Source: Gentiana macrophylla (Eukaryota; Streptophyta; Magnoliopsida; Gentianales; Gentianaceae). From it: a stretch of 64,000 nt of DNA. The notes beneath the pieces were generated by a model that was not told the DNA's origin, did no database searches, and saw only the letters and a program-made list of their open reading frames with translations. The DNA lies in the NCBI GenBank assembly GCA_026214975.1, contig CM047813.1, forward strand, positions 31,212,589-31,276,588, given 5' to 3'. Made by a program: the position numbers and the translations under genes. Shown one piece after another: positions 13,093-25,834 of this stretch; within the stretch, counting starts at the first letter, position 1; each line of letters opens with the position of its first letter.

Positions 13093-13099
13093 TTAAAAT

Positions 13100-14718
13100 T
13101 TCACTATCAGGAATACATTTCCTAATTATTCCATCCGAGCATCTTCGGAAAAGATCCGGTTTATCCCAATAATAAAACTTTAAGTCATAAAAGAACTTCT
13201 TTTACATTTGCCAAGTCCAATGAGGTGGGATGTACTACAGGTAATGTAGTTAACAATATCCCCAAACCATGGCGAATCTTCCTTTGATGGTATTCTAGTT
13301 TTTAATAATCGCATGGTTGAAGGAGTATCTATCTTAAGCAGTTTCTCATCGGAAACGAATCACGAATTTCTTTTCCTTTTCCTTCATCATTATCCATCCA
13401 CGCTTAGATGATGCGCTACTACATTTTCACTTCCTTTTTATCCTTAATTTCAATATCAATTCTCAAGTAATGTGAATCCACCTAAGAAGACGCGGTTTGG
13501 CATCTTTCTTACTTAAAAGATACTTAGATTTGAATGGTCTGTGTAGATTATTACCTTAGAACCAACAATATATGATCGAAACTTATCTAAGGCAAATATT
13601 ACGACCAATGATTTCTCTCGGTAGTTGCATAATTAAGGTGAAATGCGTTTAATGTGTGAGATGCATAGTAGATAGCTTTGAGAATTTTGTTATACCGTTG
13701 ACCTAGAAACAGCTCCTACAACTAAATCACTTGCATCACACATAATTTCAAACGGCAAATCCCAATCACGGTGCTACTAAAATCTTTGGTGCGATAATTA
13801 ATTTCGCTTTTAGGGTCTTAAAGGCTTCCATACATTTATCATCAAAGTTAAAAGGTACTTCTTTTTCTAGCAAATGACTCGGGGTTTTGCTATTTTTGAG
13901 AAATCTGCAATAAACCTTCTATAAAATCCTCGCATGTCCAAGAAATCCTCTTAACGTTTTCAAATTAATTGGTGGAGGTAATTTTTCAATTACTTCGACT
14001 TTAGCTTTATCATCTTCAATTCCTTCTTGAGAGATTCTATGACCTAGTACAATTCCTTGAGATACCATCAAATGACATTTTTCCCGATTTAGAACCAAGT
14101 TGGTATCTTCACAGCGTTGTTAAAACGCTTTCTAAGTGTGATAAGCATTTATCAAAAGAATCTCCATAAACACTAAAGTCATCCATAAAGATTTCTAAGA
14201 ATTTCTCGACCATATCAGAAAATATTGCCATCATACATCGCTGAAATGTAGCAGGTGCATTACATAAACCAAACGGCATTCTTTTATAAGCAAAAGTTCC
14301 ATAGGGACAAGTGAAAGTAGTTTTTCTCTATCTCCCGCTTTGCAATGAATATCAGTAAATAACCCGAATAACCATCTAAAAGCAAGAATACTTATGTCCA
14401 CTCAATCTTTCCAACATCCGCACGATGAATGGAAGTGGATGATGATCCTTTTAGTATGATCATTCGATTTCGAAAGTCAATACACATTCGATATCCTGTA
14501 ATTTCCCTTGTCGGAATCCATTCATTTTTATCATTTTCTTTTACCGTGAAACCTCCTTTCTTTGGAACTACTTGAGTCGGACTTACCCATTCACTATCTG
14601 ATATGGGAAAGATTATTCCCATTTCTAATAGCTTAATGACCTCTTTCTTAACAATTGTTTGCAAATTCGGGTTGAGGCGGCGTTGTGGCTGAATACAAGG
14701 TTTAGCTTCTTCATTCAA
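13100..14718 (-). pseudogene. Element B reverse transcriptase and RNase H remnant
   Basis: The N-terminal RT frame (14392-14718) contains RRLNPNLQTIVKKEVIKLL, VVPKKGG and GYRMCIDFR, the standard start of Athila RT. Downstream pieces in broken frames include FYRRFIADFSKIAKP (about 13880-13925) and fragments of RNase H to about 13130. The RT catalytic block is present only in interrupted frames. Order and spacing fit the family. Confidence 0.8.
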
Positions 14719-14787
14719 AATAATCTTGTGAACACAAATTTGTGGCTAATTCCTTTGATATCCGCCTTTGTCCATCCAAAAGCTTTC

Positions 14788-15690
14788 TTATGTTCTCTTA
14801 ACATTCTTAGTAATTGATCCTCTTGTTCTTTTGTTAAGGTTGATGAAATGATAATAGGTAGCATTATCATTTTCAAGAAAAGCATATTTCAAATTCGAAG
14901 GAGTGGTTTCAACTCCAGATTCCTTGGTGGATCTTCTAATGATGGTTTTAAAAGCTGGTCCTTCCATTTCCAATTTCAAATTTTTATGCCATGGATGTTT
15001 AACAAACCCTCCTTTATCTAAATAAAGGATTACTTCTTTCATTTCGATTATCATTTTCATCTTCTTTATAGATAGAAAATGCCAAACATTCTTCTAATTT
15101 ATTTTCATAATCTTTAGATTTGGCATCCCGAGATAGTAGAATATTCATCTATAAAAGAACATGATTACGGTTCTTTGTATGGATGGTTTATAGCTTTGAA
15201 GATATTGAATGAAACTTTATCATCATTAACTCAAGTATTAGTTCACCTTTTTGAACATCTATCAAAGTTCTTCCTGTAGCTAGAAATGGTCGACCTAGAA
15301 TAATTGGCGTTGAATATCCTTCTTCCATTTCCATTATTACAAAGTCTCTTTGGGAAGTAAAATTTATCAATTTTAACCAACACGTCCTCGATTATTCCCT
15401 TAGGATGTTTAATTGATCTATCCGCCATCCGAAGGGTCATTTCCAGTATTAAGTAAACTCTCCTATTCCTAGTTTCTTATAATCCTCATAAGACATGAGA
15501 TTGATACTTGCTCCTAGATCACACAATACTTTCTTAAAAGTAAATCCTCCAATTTCACATGGAATAGTGAAACTACCAGGATCTTTAAGTTTAGGAGGTA
15601 GTCGATCTTTGAAGTATTGCGAGAACATTCTTCATTAAGGCATATATTCTCATATTCTTCTAATCGCTTTTTATTAGATAGGATATCTTT
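14788..15690 (-). pseudogene. Element B protease region and linker
   Basis: Fragments read on the minus strand are KVLCDLGASINLMSYED (about 15490-15540), matching the Athila aspartic protease block in which the active-site turn is read as DLGAS, and ILGRPFLATGRTLIDVQKGE (15220-15310), the flap-to-end segment. The frame 14788-15060 is linker toward RT. Frameshifts near 15240 and 15400 break the protein. Confidence 0.75.
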
Positions 15691-17966
15691 AAGAAACTTT
15701 CCATAGGCGAGGCATGTTGACTAAAGCTTCTATAATGAGGATATTGACATGAATATGACGAAAAGTGTCAAGGAAACGAGCATATTTCTTATCAGTTTTT
15801 ATCTTTTTAATTTGATCTTTCGGTGGATAAGGCAAAGATTCTAAATCTATAGCCTTTGGTTCTGAAGTCATTTTCTCTTTTCCTTTTTCCTTGAATCTTT
15901 GAGCATTACTTGATCGCCAAGTTTCATTATCTTGAGATTTTTCCTTTAAAACATCCCCTGTATCAACTTTATCCTTCTCAGTTACTTTTAAATCTTCCTG
16001 TTTTTCCCCCTGATTTTCTCTGACATGTTCCTTAAATAGGGTTCTCAGGTCCTTATCCATAGGATCTTTCAGAATTCTATGGACTTTTACCCATTTTTCG
16101 CCTTCAATTTCAGGTTCAATATTATTCTGTTTTAAGAATTCTTCGATAATTTCTTCCTCTTCATCAGTAAATTCAAGTTCGTCCTTTTCCTTTACGATAT
16201 TACCATTCAAATCTTTTTCTACCTCATTGTTTCCTGCGTTTTCTGCTCTAGTATCTTCACAATATTTCCTACTTCTCGTAATCACAGCTTTTACCTCTCT
16301 CGGGTTTCTTTCAAGATTACTTGGTAATCCTCCGGAGGTCTCTTGTTGTTACGTTCTCCTTCTCTACTCAAATGATCTTCCATATTCCTTAACGATGCTT
16401 CTATAGTTCTCATTCTCGTATCATGTCCACCCACAGATGTTTTCAACATAGTCATATCCTTAGAGACTGAACCTATAGAAGTTATCATAGTTTCTATATT
16501 CTGAGCTTGAGTAGATACTACACCCATCATTTTTTCCATTAATTTATCCCATTTATCAACTCCTTCAGGTTGGGTTGAACTTTGGGTGACTGGTATAGTT
16601 TGAGTAGTATGTTGTGGATAAGATTTGAGTAACGATTGTAGGTTACGATTTGATGTATTTCCTTGATGAACTTGATTACTATATGGATTCTTATACTGAA
16701 CTGGATATGGCGGTTGTCCTGGCTTATTAGGGTTTTCAGACCATCTAAAAGTTGGGTGCTCTCTTTTAATAGCATTAAAGGAGTTTGAATACGCGTTGTT
16801 CAAATTCCTATCTTTGTTGTAAAACTCACCTCTTCCCTTGAGTATCCTTACGGTTCTTCTATCCCTAATGACACATTATCATGATTTGAGTAGTCATTTG
16901 GTATGATAGTTTCGATTTTTACATCCTACTAGCCTGTAGGTTGTCAAACTTTCTACTCAAATTCTCCAAGTGTGCTAGAACTTCCGTGATTCGATGTGCA
17001 TTCTCCTGCAAATGCTACTTTCGGTGCTAGAACCGGTTTCCCACATTCTGTTATTTTGGAAATCTTTTCTATAGCATCGTAAACTATTTGAGCTTCACTC
17101 ATCATTAACGATCCACCACATGCATGATCTACATCCGCACGTGAATCTTTCCTTAATTTACTGACGAGAAAAGTTGGATTTGAATTTCTAAGGAATAACC
17201 ATGATCGGGACAAGATCTTAGCAACTTTTAAATCTCTCCCACGCATTCCCAAGCGTTTCTTGAGATCCTTGTCTAAAGTTGGCAATTTCGACTTTTAATT
17301 CCAAATTTCTACCCGGAGTAAAAATATCGCTTTAAGAACTCGGTTTGAATTTCCTCCCAACTAGTCAATGAATGATGTGGAAGTGACATAAACCAATCTC
17401 GTGCTCTTCCTTTTAAAGAAAAAGGAAACATAGACATCCTTGTTAATTCACGATGAGCACCTTGGCTTTTGGTCAGATTGCACAATTCTTGAAAAGATAG
17501 AGATGATGATGTGGATCCTCATCATCCTCTCCTAGAAATTGGGCTCTTGCGTCAATTAGACCAAAAAGATGAGATTTTATTTCAAAATTATTTGCTCCTT
17601 CATTGGGTAAACGAACTGGATTATTAGTCTGGTTTATTCTTAAGGTCTGATCACAAATAGGTCTCGGATTTGGTGGGTTATTATTACGATTGTTTCGGTT
17701 TCGATTTTGATTATTTCTATTCGGTTATTTGGTATTGGTAGATCCTGATTAAGATTTTGGCCATGCCCTTGAGCATGATCTAGCCCTTGTTCAGGTGTTT
17801 CATCACTGTTTTCAGCCATTTTCGTATTTTGATTTGATGATGATTCTCCGTCAGGATTTCCCTGACCAGTATGACCTTGTTTCCTTTCTGCTCTTAACTG
17901 CCTTTCGTAAGTATCTATGTCAGGCTTATAAGGAGTAAGTGGGGCCTTACTCTTTCTGGTCATCAA
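15689..17966 (-). pseudogene. Element B gag and gag-pol linker
   Basis: Gag starts at 17963 (MTRKSKAPLTPYKPD) with a Gln/Asn/Gly-rich head. A Retrotrans_gag-like region covers about 17290-17600 in broken frames (EDDEDPHHHLYLFKNC). The Athila-typical VDHACGGSLMMSEAQIVYDA is at about 17070-17130. A frame rich in Asn, Gln and Pro follows (16291-16803). The 198-residue frame 15689-16285 is highly charged and ends with LPYPPKDQIKK and the FLDTFRHIHVNI segment that precedes protease in Athila. Gag would form the particle; here several frameshifts interrupt it. Confidence 0.8.
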
Positions 17967-18141
17967 CTAACGAAAACCGAAAATAGTTGAAATCGATAAA
18001 AGTAAAGATTGATAACTTACTTATTAGGTAAGTACCAACGAAAAAGAAAATAGAAATGGGGTAAGAAGAGTGTTGACTTATCCTCGAGACTTTTGAGTTA
18101 ATATAAGTAGAAATCATTCGAACACAATGAATTAGCGTCGT

Positions 18142-18159
18142 TCCCCGGCAACGGCGCCA
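18142..18159 (-). other. Element B primer-binding site (tRNA-Asp)
   Basis: The minus strand reads TGGCGCCGTTGCCGGGGA, complementary to the 3' end of plant tRNA-Asp(GTC), six bases inside the right LTR. Confidence 0.95.
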
Positions 18160-18165
18160 AAAAGC

Positions 18166-19999
18166 TGACGGACCTTTTCTATGCTATCAATCCTTACCGG
18201 CAGTGTACCGGGTCAAATTGTAGTGATAGAGTGATGAGTCAGGTGTCGATCCTCAGGGAAAACTTGGTAATTCACCGTGTGATTAAACACCAAGAAACTC
18301 ATTATTATCTCAATCTAAGTCGCAATTTTATCATCCAACCAAACTCTAAACTAACAAAGCATAAAACTAAAACAGATATATATAAGTATATAAATATATA
18401 TATAGATATATAAATACATATATATATATAGATATAAGTATATATAGGTACCAAAACAATATCTAAGGGAGGAGATAGATATTATAATTATAGACTAGCC
18501 AAGAATATGTTATTGAATCATTATATCTTTTAGTGGAATTGGATGTGCTCGATCTTTATTTTAAGTTAAATCAATTATACGAAACGGTGTACTCTAAACT
18601 AAACAATTCATTCTCACACGAGCATCCGAAATTGTCATATGTCCAATCATTTGTCCAAGGTCATCCTCAAGCATGGGTCACTCCCGTTTTGTCATTCGGC
18701 CAATTTTAAGGTATGTCAATTAAACAAATGAATTAAACGTAATAATCTCTCGAGTACATATTTCAATAAGAGTTTGTTTCTCCCGAAACAAATCTACCCC
18801 GGTTTAGAAATCGGATTCCGTTGTCACGCTTTCACTCGGCCAATTTTACCCTCCGGTCTTTCTATTAACGAGTTCACAACCTAACTACGAGGCGTCAATT
18901 CATAATTAGATTATGAATTCTTTCATATCAAGTAGCTAATTCAATACGAATACAGAAAGAGATTCATTATAACCGATTTTTATCCAATTTTAGTATAGTC
19001 ATCATCCATTTCCCTAAAAAGATAATACTAATCCAATTTCATATCTTGGCTAGATACTAAGTTAGCCTAATATCATTATAAGTAATATATAGATACTACA
19101 AATACTACATAAACATAAATACATTAGAAAAGTTACAGGTTACAATCGAAGCATTGAGTTGTATCCTCCGGAAATAGCAACTCCTTGACATCAATGAGCC
19201 TTGATACATCCTCTAAGCATTATAACGATACTTTATACTACAGCATTATTCGGCAGAGTGCCGTTTATGACTTTTATTTAACTAAAAACAACAAAACGAA
19301 ACTATAAAGACATATAGAAGAAAGATATATGCCTTGGTACATCTCAAAATGGTTGCATTTGAGGGTATTTATAGAGTGTACCACAAGGCGGGCGTGCGGA
19401 CCACCACACGGCGCGTGCGGCTACACGATATATATTCTCTTGTCGAGATTTGTGGGCCCGATTTGAGATTTTTCGCAATATTCGGCCTTCTCCGCGCGCG
19501 TGCGGACATACAACATATCGATGTTTGTAAAAACCTATCTCGAGCTGTAGACCTCAGATTGACATGATTTGATATTCGTTGGAAAGCTCTTTTGAAGGCC
19601 TACAACTTTCGTCAAGGACTTTTTCTCTGAAAATGCCTCTAAGTTAGATCAAATGTCCGTTGAAGATGAGTTACGGTAGAAACATTAAAGACAGATTGAT
19701 ACTTTCAAAGTTGTTAGATTTTGGCATAATCTTTTATCCCACAAAAACTCATGATTTATACTTCAAAGTATGTCATATTTTTGGATCTCGTAAACATCGA
19801 TCTCGCAACAAACTTAACAAAACACCAAACGTAAATCGACAAAAAACTATCATTTTTATCGTTTTTATAACTTATGCATCTAATTATAACTACTATGATT
19901 TTTATAAGTTTTTAATGCATTTATATGAAATTATACTAAAATATCATAAATATAATAATAAAAAGTCTTATAATTTGATCATATATTTTTCATACATCA
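18166..19999 (-). repeat. Element B right LTR (5' LTR of the minus-strand element)
   Basis: 1834 bp, TG...CA, next to the primer-binding site. It is near-identical to 4159-6000. TATA box on the minus strand at 19363-19376 with GC-rich motifs at 19387-19420 and 19491-19507. Confidence 0.95.
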
Positions 20000-20004
20000 G
20001 GTAC

Positions 20005-20791
20005 CTGGCTAAAATTTGCCTAGATTAATCGGTAAAGACCGTCGATTAATCGGGGGCATTCGTTCTTATTCTGGAATCTATATTGCTTCGTTCTAATTAA
20101 TTCAAGTAAATTACGGGGTTGTTAAACATGCAGATTAACTATAACACATAAATACAAGTAGATCTACCATAATAAAGACATAAAGGAATGTTCAAAGCTT
20201 CAAATCTTCGGTTATGGAGATCTATCTTGATCCACTCAAGCTAGAGATGGAAATGAGGGAAGGAAACCAGAAAATAAATCACTAAAAGCTAAAGGAACTT
20301 TATTTCATCAATGAAAAGTTACAAAAGTGTATATGATATGATAGTAATGCCTATTTATATGATTACAATCGTTTCTAACACTTTAAATAGGCTCAATAGC
20401 CGACTTAAGACTCAATAAAACTCTAACCGACATAGTAGAGGCGGCAGACTTCGATTTCGTGTCTTCCAAGGCCTCGATTAATCGGGCCAGTTTTTCTTCC
20501 TTTTTTCTAGAAGATCTCTTCTTGGACTTTCTCCACTTGGCCCAATGCTCTTCTCTCGGTCTAGATCCATCCTCAGTTGCTCCAGATTTTGATACATCCT
20601 GAAAAGTGTATGAAACAAGACAAAACAGTACCAAATCCACGGGATAATAACACAGATGCTGAATTGTAAACCTAGGAACATGCACTTGGTGTTTAACACA
20701 ATTCTTCACAATAATAAGCCTATATACCTTCTCTTAAGCATGATTCGGGGTAAATAAAGGTTCATTTAATGATAGCATTTAGAGCGTTATA
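20005..20791 (-). repeat. Element A left LTR, inner segment
   Basis: Continues the LTR begun at 3581 and matches 28670-29473. A minus-strand TATA-like box TCATATAAATAGGC lies at about 20350-20363. Paired CGATTAATCG-type motifs lie at 20022-20055, with a single copy at 20474-20485. The segment ends TTATA where the right LTR ends TTATCA. Confidence 0.9.
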
Positions 20792-22149
20792 AAGTACCCC
20801 TCCACTTAGTTTTTTTTATCGTCCCGAGCAAAAAGTGAAAAGGAACAATGCCTCACATAGCTAGGATAAAGATCATGCCCGCTCATATCCATTAGGACAC
20901 ATTAAACAATATTCATGTCATGAACTAATGTGTGTGTGCAACGACTCTCAAGCAACAGTGACACATACAGAATCACATTATATCAATAAGTATTCATGCA
21001 AAACCCATATCACGCATCATTCCATAAGTTTCCATTAATCATCACCTATCAATGCATTAATGTGTCGTGTGATTAATCTTTCATGATGGTGCATTCAAGA
21101 AAAGATTGAAGTTATCGAGACCCCACAATCATTACTTATCAATGTGCAAAACTCGCTCTCTCGTGATTCAGACTCGGGCAAACAACATGAAACCTTACTT
21201 GGGCCGAGGCGGACACTGGGACCGAGTATCACTCTTAGGTCCTCGTTTATTTTATTACTTTTTCTTTTTTTTTCCTGAAATAGCCATGTGTTTTATGCTC
21301 CATTGGCTTTGCTTTGCAAATTCCTCATTCTTTTTTCCGCTCTCACTCGCAAGCCTGTTTTGTCCCGGTTTACCTTGTTTGGCATTCAAGTTGCTACCCT
21401 CCTCCTACAACAAGTGGTTAAAGCATATCCACCAAAAAATATCGATTCCCGGTCTAGGATAACTCTTCATCTAATCTAAATACTTCTCACTCAGATGGCG
21501 TGCTCAAAAATTGAATGCAAATGGCAAAATAATAATTTATAAGTCACTACTTCATTCAACATAACTCATGCTCATTCTTCCACACTAAATTGAATAATGC
21601 TTCATCTATATTACATACTGAAGAATCGAGTCATACGTGCTTAAAAATGTGGTTCATAAACAAAATGTATGGTTAATATGTCACTACTTCAAAAGTGGAC
21701 ATGACTTTCACCTAAGCGTTGTGGAACAAGGATGTAATTAGTTAGCTAAATTTTTCTCACTTTGAACGAATCAAAGTCTATATGGTGAAAAGTTCATCAA
21801 AGAGAATTAAGATAATCAGCTGAATATAATGTTAAAAAGGTAAGTGATGTTTCTACCCCCCACTTAATAGAAACATTGTCCCCAATGATAAGATGAAAAA
21901 CATAAAGCGAAAAGGAACTTAGCATCGTTAAGCGTGGAGCAAGGTAAGTAAATGGACCTCCAAAAATAGCAACGGGCGAAAGAGTCCTCAAAAAATCTAC
22001 GCTAAATATCTCGAAAAGCCAAGAGAAAAACTTGGGTGACAATAACCGTATAATAAAATTGCGACAGTAAAAGATAAATTAAATGACAAAATCATTATAT
22101 TATTAATAGAAGTCTGCTACAATACTAGATAAATAAGAAATAGTAATAA
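20792..22149. other. Element A noncoding 3' region
   Basis: Polypurine tract at the LTR edge (minus strand AAGTGGAGGGGTAC), then AT-rich DNA without a convincing reading frame. I see nothing else in it. Confidence 0.7.
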
Positions 22150-23293
22150 CTAGTCCGCATCATAATAGTCCTCCCAAACATCTCTAGGGTCGAAACCGGG
22201 AGGTGGTCTAGAACTTGAGGCATCTGCAGCAGAAGATGATGCTCCATGACGTGGGGCAGTTCTTGGTGGTGGGGTTGAATGAGGAATGCCTAAGAAGTCC
22301 ATCATACGATCTAGCTTGAGATGCAAACTCTCAATCTCTCTCGCATTCTCCTTTATCGAGCTCTCGAGATCGAGTCCCCCGTGAACCCGGAGTGCGCCTC
22401 TGTCGACTCTATGACCCACTGCGTCAGGTGCTCGTGAAACCGATCGTGAGCTTATCTTCGGTTCAGGCTCTTCTCAATCGTCATCGACCAAAAGCGGAAC
22501 CTCGTTCTCCACAACAAACATATCTATCATCGGGCCATATGGCAAAAGCTCTCGCTCGGACTCATCGGCAATATCCACGGATGCGTTTGTTCATCGGGAT
22601 GTTGATGTTAATCGAGATTCTGCTCCAGGTAGAACATCAACTCGCCCGCCTTGGTGTATGTAAGGCGTATGCTTGGTCGGAAGCAAGCGGGAATAGACAA
22701 ATCTGTTCAAGATCTTCCTATCCTAAGATAAGTCATTCTCCAGGAAGATGGTGGGAATCCCATCGATTTCTTTTCCATTCCACCCCAAAGTAGTCAGAAA
22801 TCATCTGCATCCTCCAGATCATTAACATTGGAGGAGAATGTATACTCCTCCGGGCCCACTGGTGGGTTACGCACTCTATAATATCCGTTGATCCGCTTGA
22901 TGGTGAAATAACTTCCACCCCTCGGACCATAGAAAATGTGGTTCCGTGGTTATGCGCCAGATACACGTAGAACTCTCGCACCACCATAGCATTGAGCCAG
23001 CTTGGTGCCTCCTCCGTGTCGAGGATATCATGATACTTCAAAGCTCCAAGCAAGATAGAGCCATAATCCTGCAAGTCGATGCCATGTTCACGGGCAACAG
23101 GGTGGCCATTCCAATGACCTCGGAATGACTCATAAATCTCTAACGAATCAAACTGATCAACCCCGTCTATCAAGGGGTTGGCATCACCATAAACAATATG
23201 TTGACAGCTCGGATGACGAACAATTACCGCTGCGTTCGGGGCCATGAATGCGATACTGAGTCTGTTGGATTTTCTGGAACAAAATGACCTCAA
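22150..23293 (-). pseudogene. Element A env-like frame
   Basis: The frame 22733-23293 contains NAMVVREFYVYLAHN and MVRGVEVISPSSGST, the two blocks that mark the Athila env-like (Transposase_32-like) protein. A likely start is the internal Met of MAPNAAVIVRHP at about 23245. It breaks near 22790. The C-terminal part reappears at 22150-22419 with a short coiled-coil-like segment (SIKENAREIESLHLKLDRMM) and a Pro/Ser-rich tail. Function unknown. Confidence 0.6.
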
Positions 23294-23964
23294 TTAATCG
23301 GACCTACCCCGATTAATCATGCCTAATTTTTTGATTCTTCTCTCAAACAAAGCTGCAGATGGAGGAAGAAGATGAATGAATGATAATTGCAACGTTATTA
23401 AAGAATCTGATTTCAAAGACAGAAGAGAATGAAAAGGGGTTTTTAGGTGCTTGTTTTGATGGATATCAAGAGAAAATGAGAGATAGTGGTGGTGATGGTG
23501 GTGGTGATGATGGCGAAGGTGAAGAAGAAGAAGAATAAAGGGATAGATTAGTGATGAAGATGAAAATGATAGTTGAAGATGAAGAATAGTGGTGATAAAA
23601 GGGTGTTTAAATAGGAGAAATGAGAGGATATGGAAGGATTTAGTCGGATAGTGGGTTAGATAAGTAATGGTGGTGAGGGATTAAGGTGTAATTGATGGGA
23701 TTGAGGAGGTGGAGTAATGGTGGAGTTTGGGAAAGGAGGAAATGATGGAAAAGAGCGAAAATTGTCGGTTACTCGACCTGGGGTGACCGATGCAACGCAT
23801 GTCATCCACATGCTATCGAAGGGTCTGATCTTAAATATGACACACAAAAATCGATAAAACCTAGCTCGATTAATTGGGGGAGATGGCCAATTAATCAGGG
23901 CCAACTTTTTTTCTATATTTTCTTATAGGTTAAAGGTTGTAAATGACTGTTTTTTATCTATAAT
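23294..23964. other. Element A region upstream of the env-like frame
   Basis: No reading frame. Paired ATTAATCG motifs lie at 23292-23320 and 23864-23900. A minus-strand TATA-like CCTATTTAAACACCC lies at about 23598-23612. Confidence 0.5.
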
Positions 23965-24110
23965 GAGGAAAAAGGACAAGAAAAAAAGATAGTGGTTGAG
24001 AAGGACAAAAACGCACCTATTACTACATGTTGCTACAACCACATATAGTAACACATGTAGTAACATACGCGTTTTTGTCCTTCTTATTTTTTTTCTTGTC
24101 CTTTTTTCCC
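23965..24110. repeat. Foldback (hairpin) element, about 146 bp
   Basis: Left arm (23965-24036) and right arm (24044-24110) are imperfect inverted copies sharing AAGGACAAGAAAAAAA, AAGGACAAAAACGC and TACTACATGT. The loop is about 10 bases. It resembles a MITE, but I cannot define a target duplication. Confidence 0.7.
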
Positions 24111-24139
24111 ATTTTGTATCTTATTTTGTCCTTCTGGCC

Positions 24140-25829
24140 TGTTGGACATATTTTAAGTTTTAATTATGAGTGCCAGACTAGCTGTTATAGAGCAAAGGCA
24201 AAAAGATGTCTAGATCAATTGTATAGGTTTATTAGAGTTTGATCTTTGTATAAGTTTGATCAAACAAGCACTGTAAAATGGTCAGTTGACTTTATCAGCA
24301 GGCTAGTCCAGGTCAGTAGGGTATCTTGGTCAGTAGAGTGTCTAGGAACCTGCTGAAGACTAAAGGCTGGGGGTGCAAACTCAGTTATTGAAGGCTAAGG
24401 GATCAAACTTAGTATTTAAAGTCAAGGATATGGAATCAGAATTTAAGGAAGTCTGTGATGACCTAAACTGATTACATATACCTTGTGTACAAGGTCTATG
24501 TTCCATATGTTAAGTGATGATTGTAACTTAGTTATAATCAAAATGGTGTACTCTAACTTCACAATAAAAAGTTAGATGAAAAAGCAGTCAGCTGAAGTGT
24601 TATTAAAACACAGCAGACTTAAACCAGCTGACAAGACATGTACATCAGCAGACTAAAATAAGTCAAATATCTGCTGAGTATAAATCTCGATGTAATCAAA
24701 GTTACATTGGAAGATTAAACAGATAAGGATGAATTACAAGCCTTGATTTAATCAACAAATCAATGGACAAGATAAAAGGAACGTTGGAAAGATTCAGAGG
24801 ATTATCCAATGGATATAAGTCAAAGGGTGGACAGATTGAAAACTGACAAAAAGAAGATTGTCTATGTCAGTACTATGAACAGTCAGAAAAAGCAAGTCAA
24901 GATGGAGACAAGCCTGAAACGGCTATTTGAATTTCAAACAAGAAGTCACATGTTTCCTACCTATAAATAGAGGACTCACTCAGTTTAAATAGATGAATTG
25001 ATGAACAACACATAATCCATACGAAGCTATCAAGTTCAAGAAAAACACCCTACTGGCATATTGAGCTTAAACTTACTGATCAAGTTTTATCTTCAAGTGC
25101 TACCTGCTATCAAGTTACATCAAGTATACACACTTGAAGACCACAAGCTGCTGATCATTTCATCCTGATCAAGCTGCTGAAAGTTGAATCACTTACTTGA
25201 TTCAAACCTTCTTTCATAAGAAGTTTGCTGAAGACAGTGAAGCATATTTTGGTGTCAAGGACTGTTGTTTGTGGTGGAGCTGGTGAAGAGGCAATCCTAC
25301 CCTTCAAGGACCAGTGGAACATATTGTAGCAGCAATCCTACCTGTTTCAGGTGTTCAGTTTGTGAAGCCATAGTTATTGGTGAAGGACAAACAGCTTAGG
25401 GATTTTCGTAACAGCTACCTCAAGAATCTCTAGTGAATTTCCTCCAACATCACAGGAGAAGAGTGGACTGACAGGTTACACCACCTGGAACCACTATAAA
25501 TCTTGCCTACTTTACTTTATTGCATTTACTTTTGAGTTTATTAGCTTACAAGACATCAATCGATTGAACCCAAAGAATCGAATCACACACATGCACTAAT
25601 GAGTATCTAATACTTGGTATCATCTTTTAACAACAAGTACAAAGGCTTAATTTTAATATAATCCGCTGCAATAAATTCAGTAATCTTATTATTCAGCAGA
25701 CTACTAAGCAGTCAGCAGGCTACTAAAATTGCTGAGTTTGTATAACTCCGAAAAAGTTTTAAGTGTTAAGTTTATTCACCCCCCCCCCCCCCCTCTAAAC
25801 TTAACCAAAGCCTTTTCAAGGGACCAACA
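24140..25829 (+). mobile_element. Solo LTR of a SIRE/Maximus-like copia element
   Basis: The segment runs from TGTTGGACATA to GGGACCAACA and is flanked by GGCCT (24136-24140, sharing the first T, and 25830-25834). A TATA box CCTATAAATAG lies near 24960. The end, a poly-C run followed by TCTAAACTTAACC and ACCAACA, is what I expect for SIRE-type copia LTRs. No internal coding region is present, so it is a solo LTR left by LTR-LTR recombination. The lineage is recalled, not aligned. Confidence 0.7.
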
Positions 25830-25834
25830 GGCCT

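Larger units (their letters stand above)
4159..19999 (-). mobile_element. Athila-like element B, Ty3/gypsy LTR retrotransposon
   Basis: The boundaries are exact: a 5-bp target duplication GGTAC (4154-4158 and 20000-20004), with LTRs that start TGACGGACC and end CATACATCA. The LTRs are 1842 bp (4159-6000) and 1834 bp (18166-19999) and nearly identical, differing by scattered substitutions and small indels. The tRNA-Asp primer-binding site beside the right LTR and the minus-strand tract AAGTGGGGAGTTG beside the left LTR set minus orientation. Interior order on the minus strand is gag, linker, protease, RT/RNase H, integrase, a zinc-knuckle-like frame and two env-like frames. The order, the tRNA-Asp primer and the long noncoding 3' region fit the Athila lineage. 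Many frameshifts show it is no longer autonomous. Confidence 0.95.

Noticed and set aside
18142..18159. Sequence identical to the 3' end of tRNA-Asp, also near 28049
   Set aside because: Only the 18-base acceptor part is present and it sits beside an LTR, so these are primer-binding sites, not tRNA genes.
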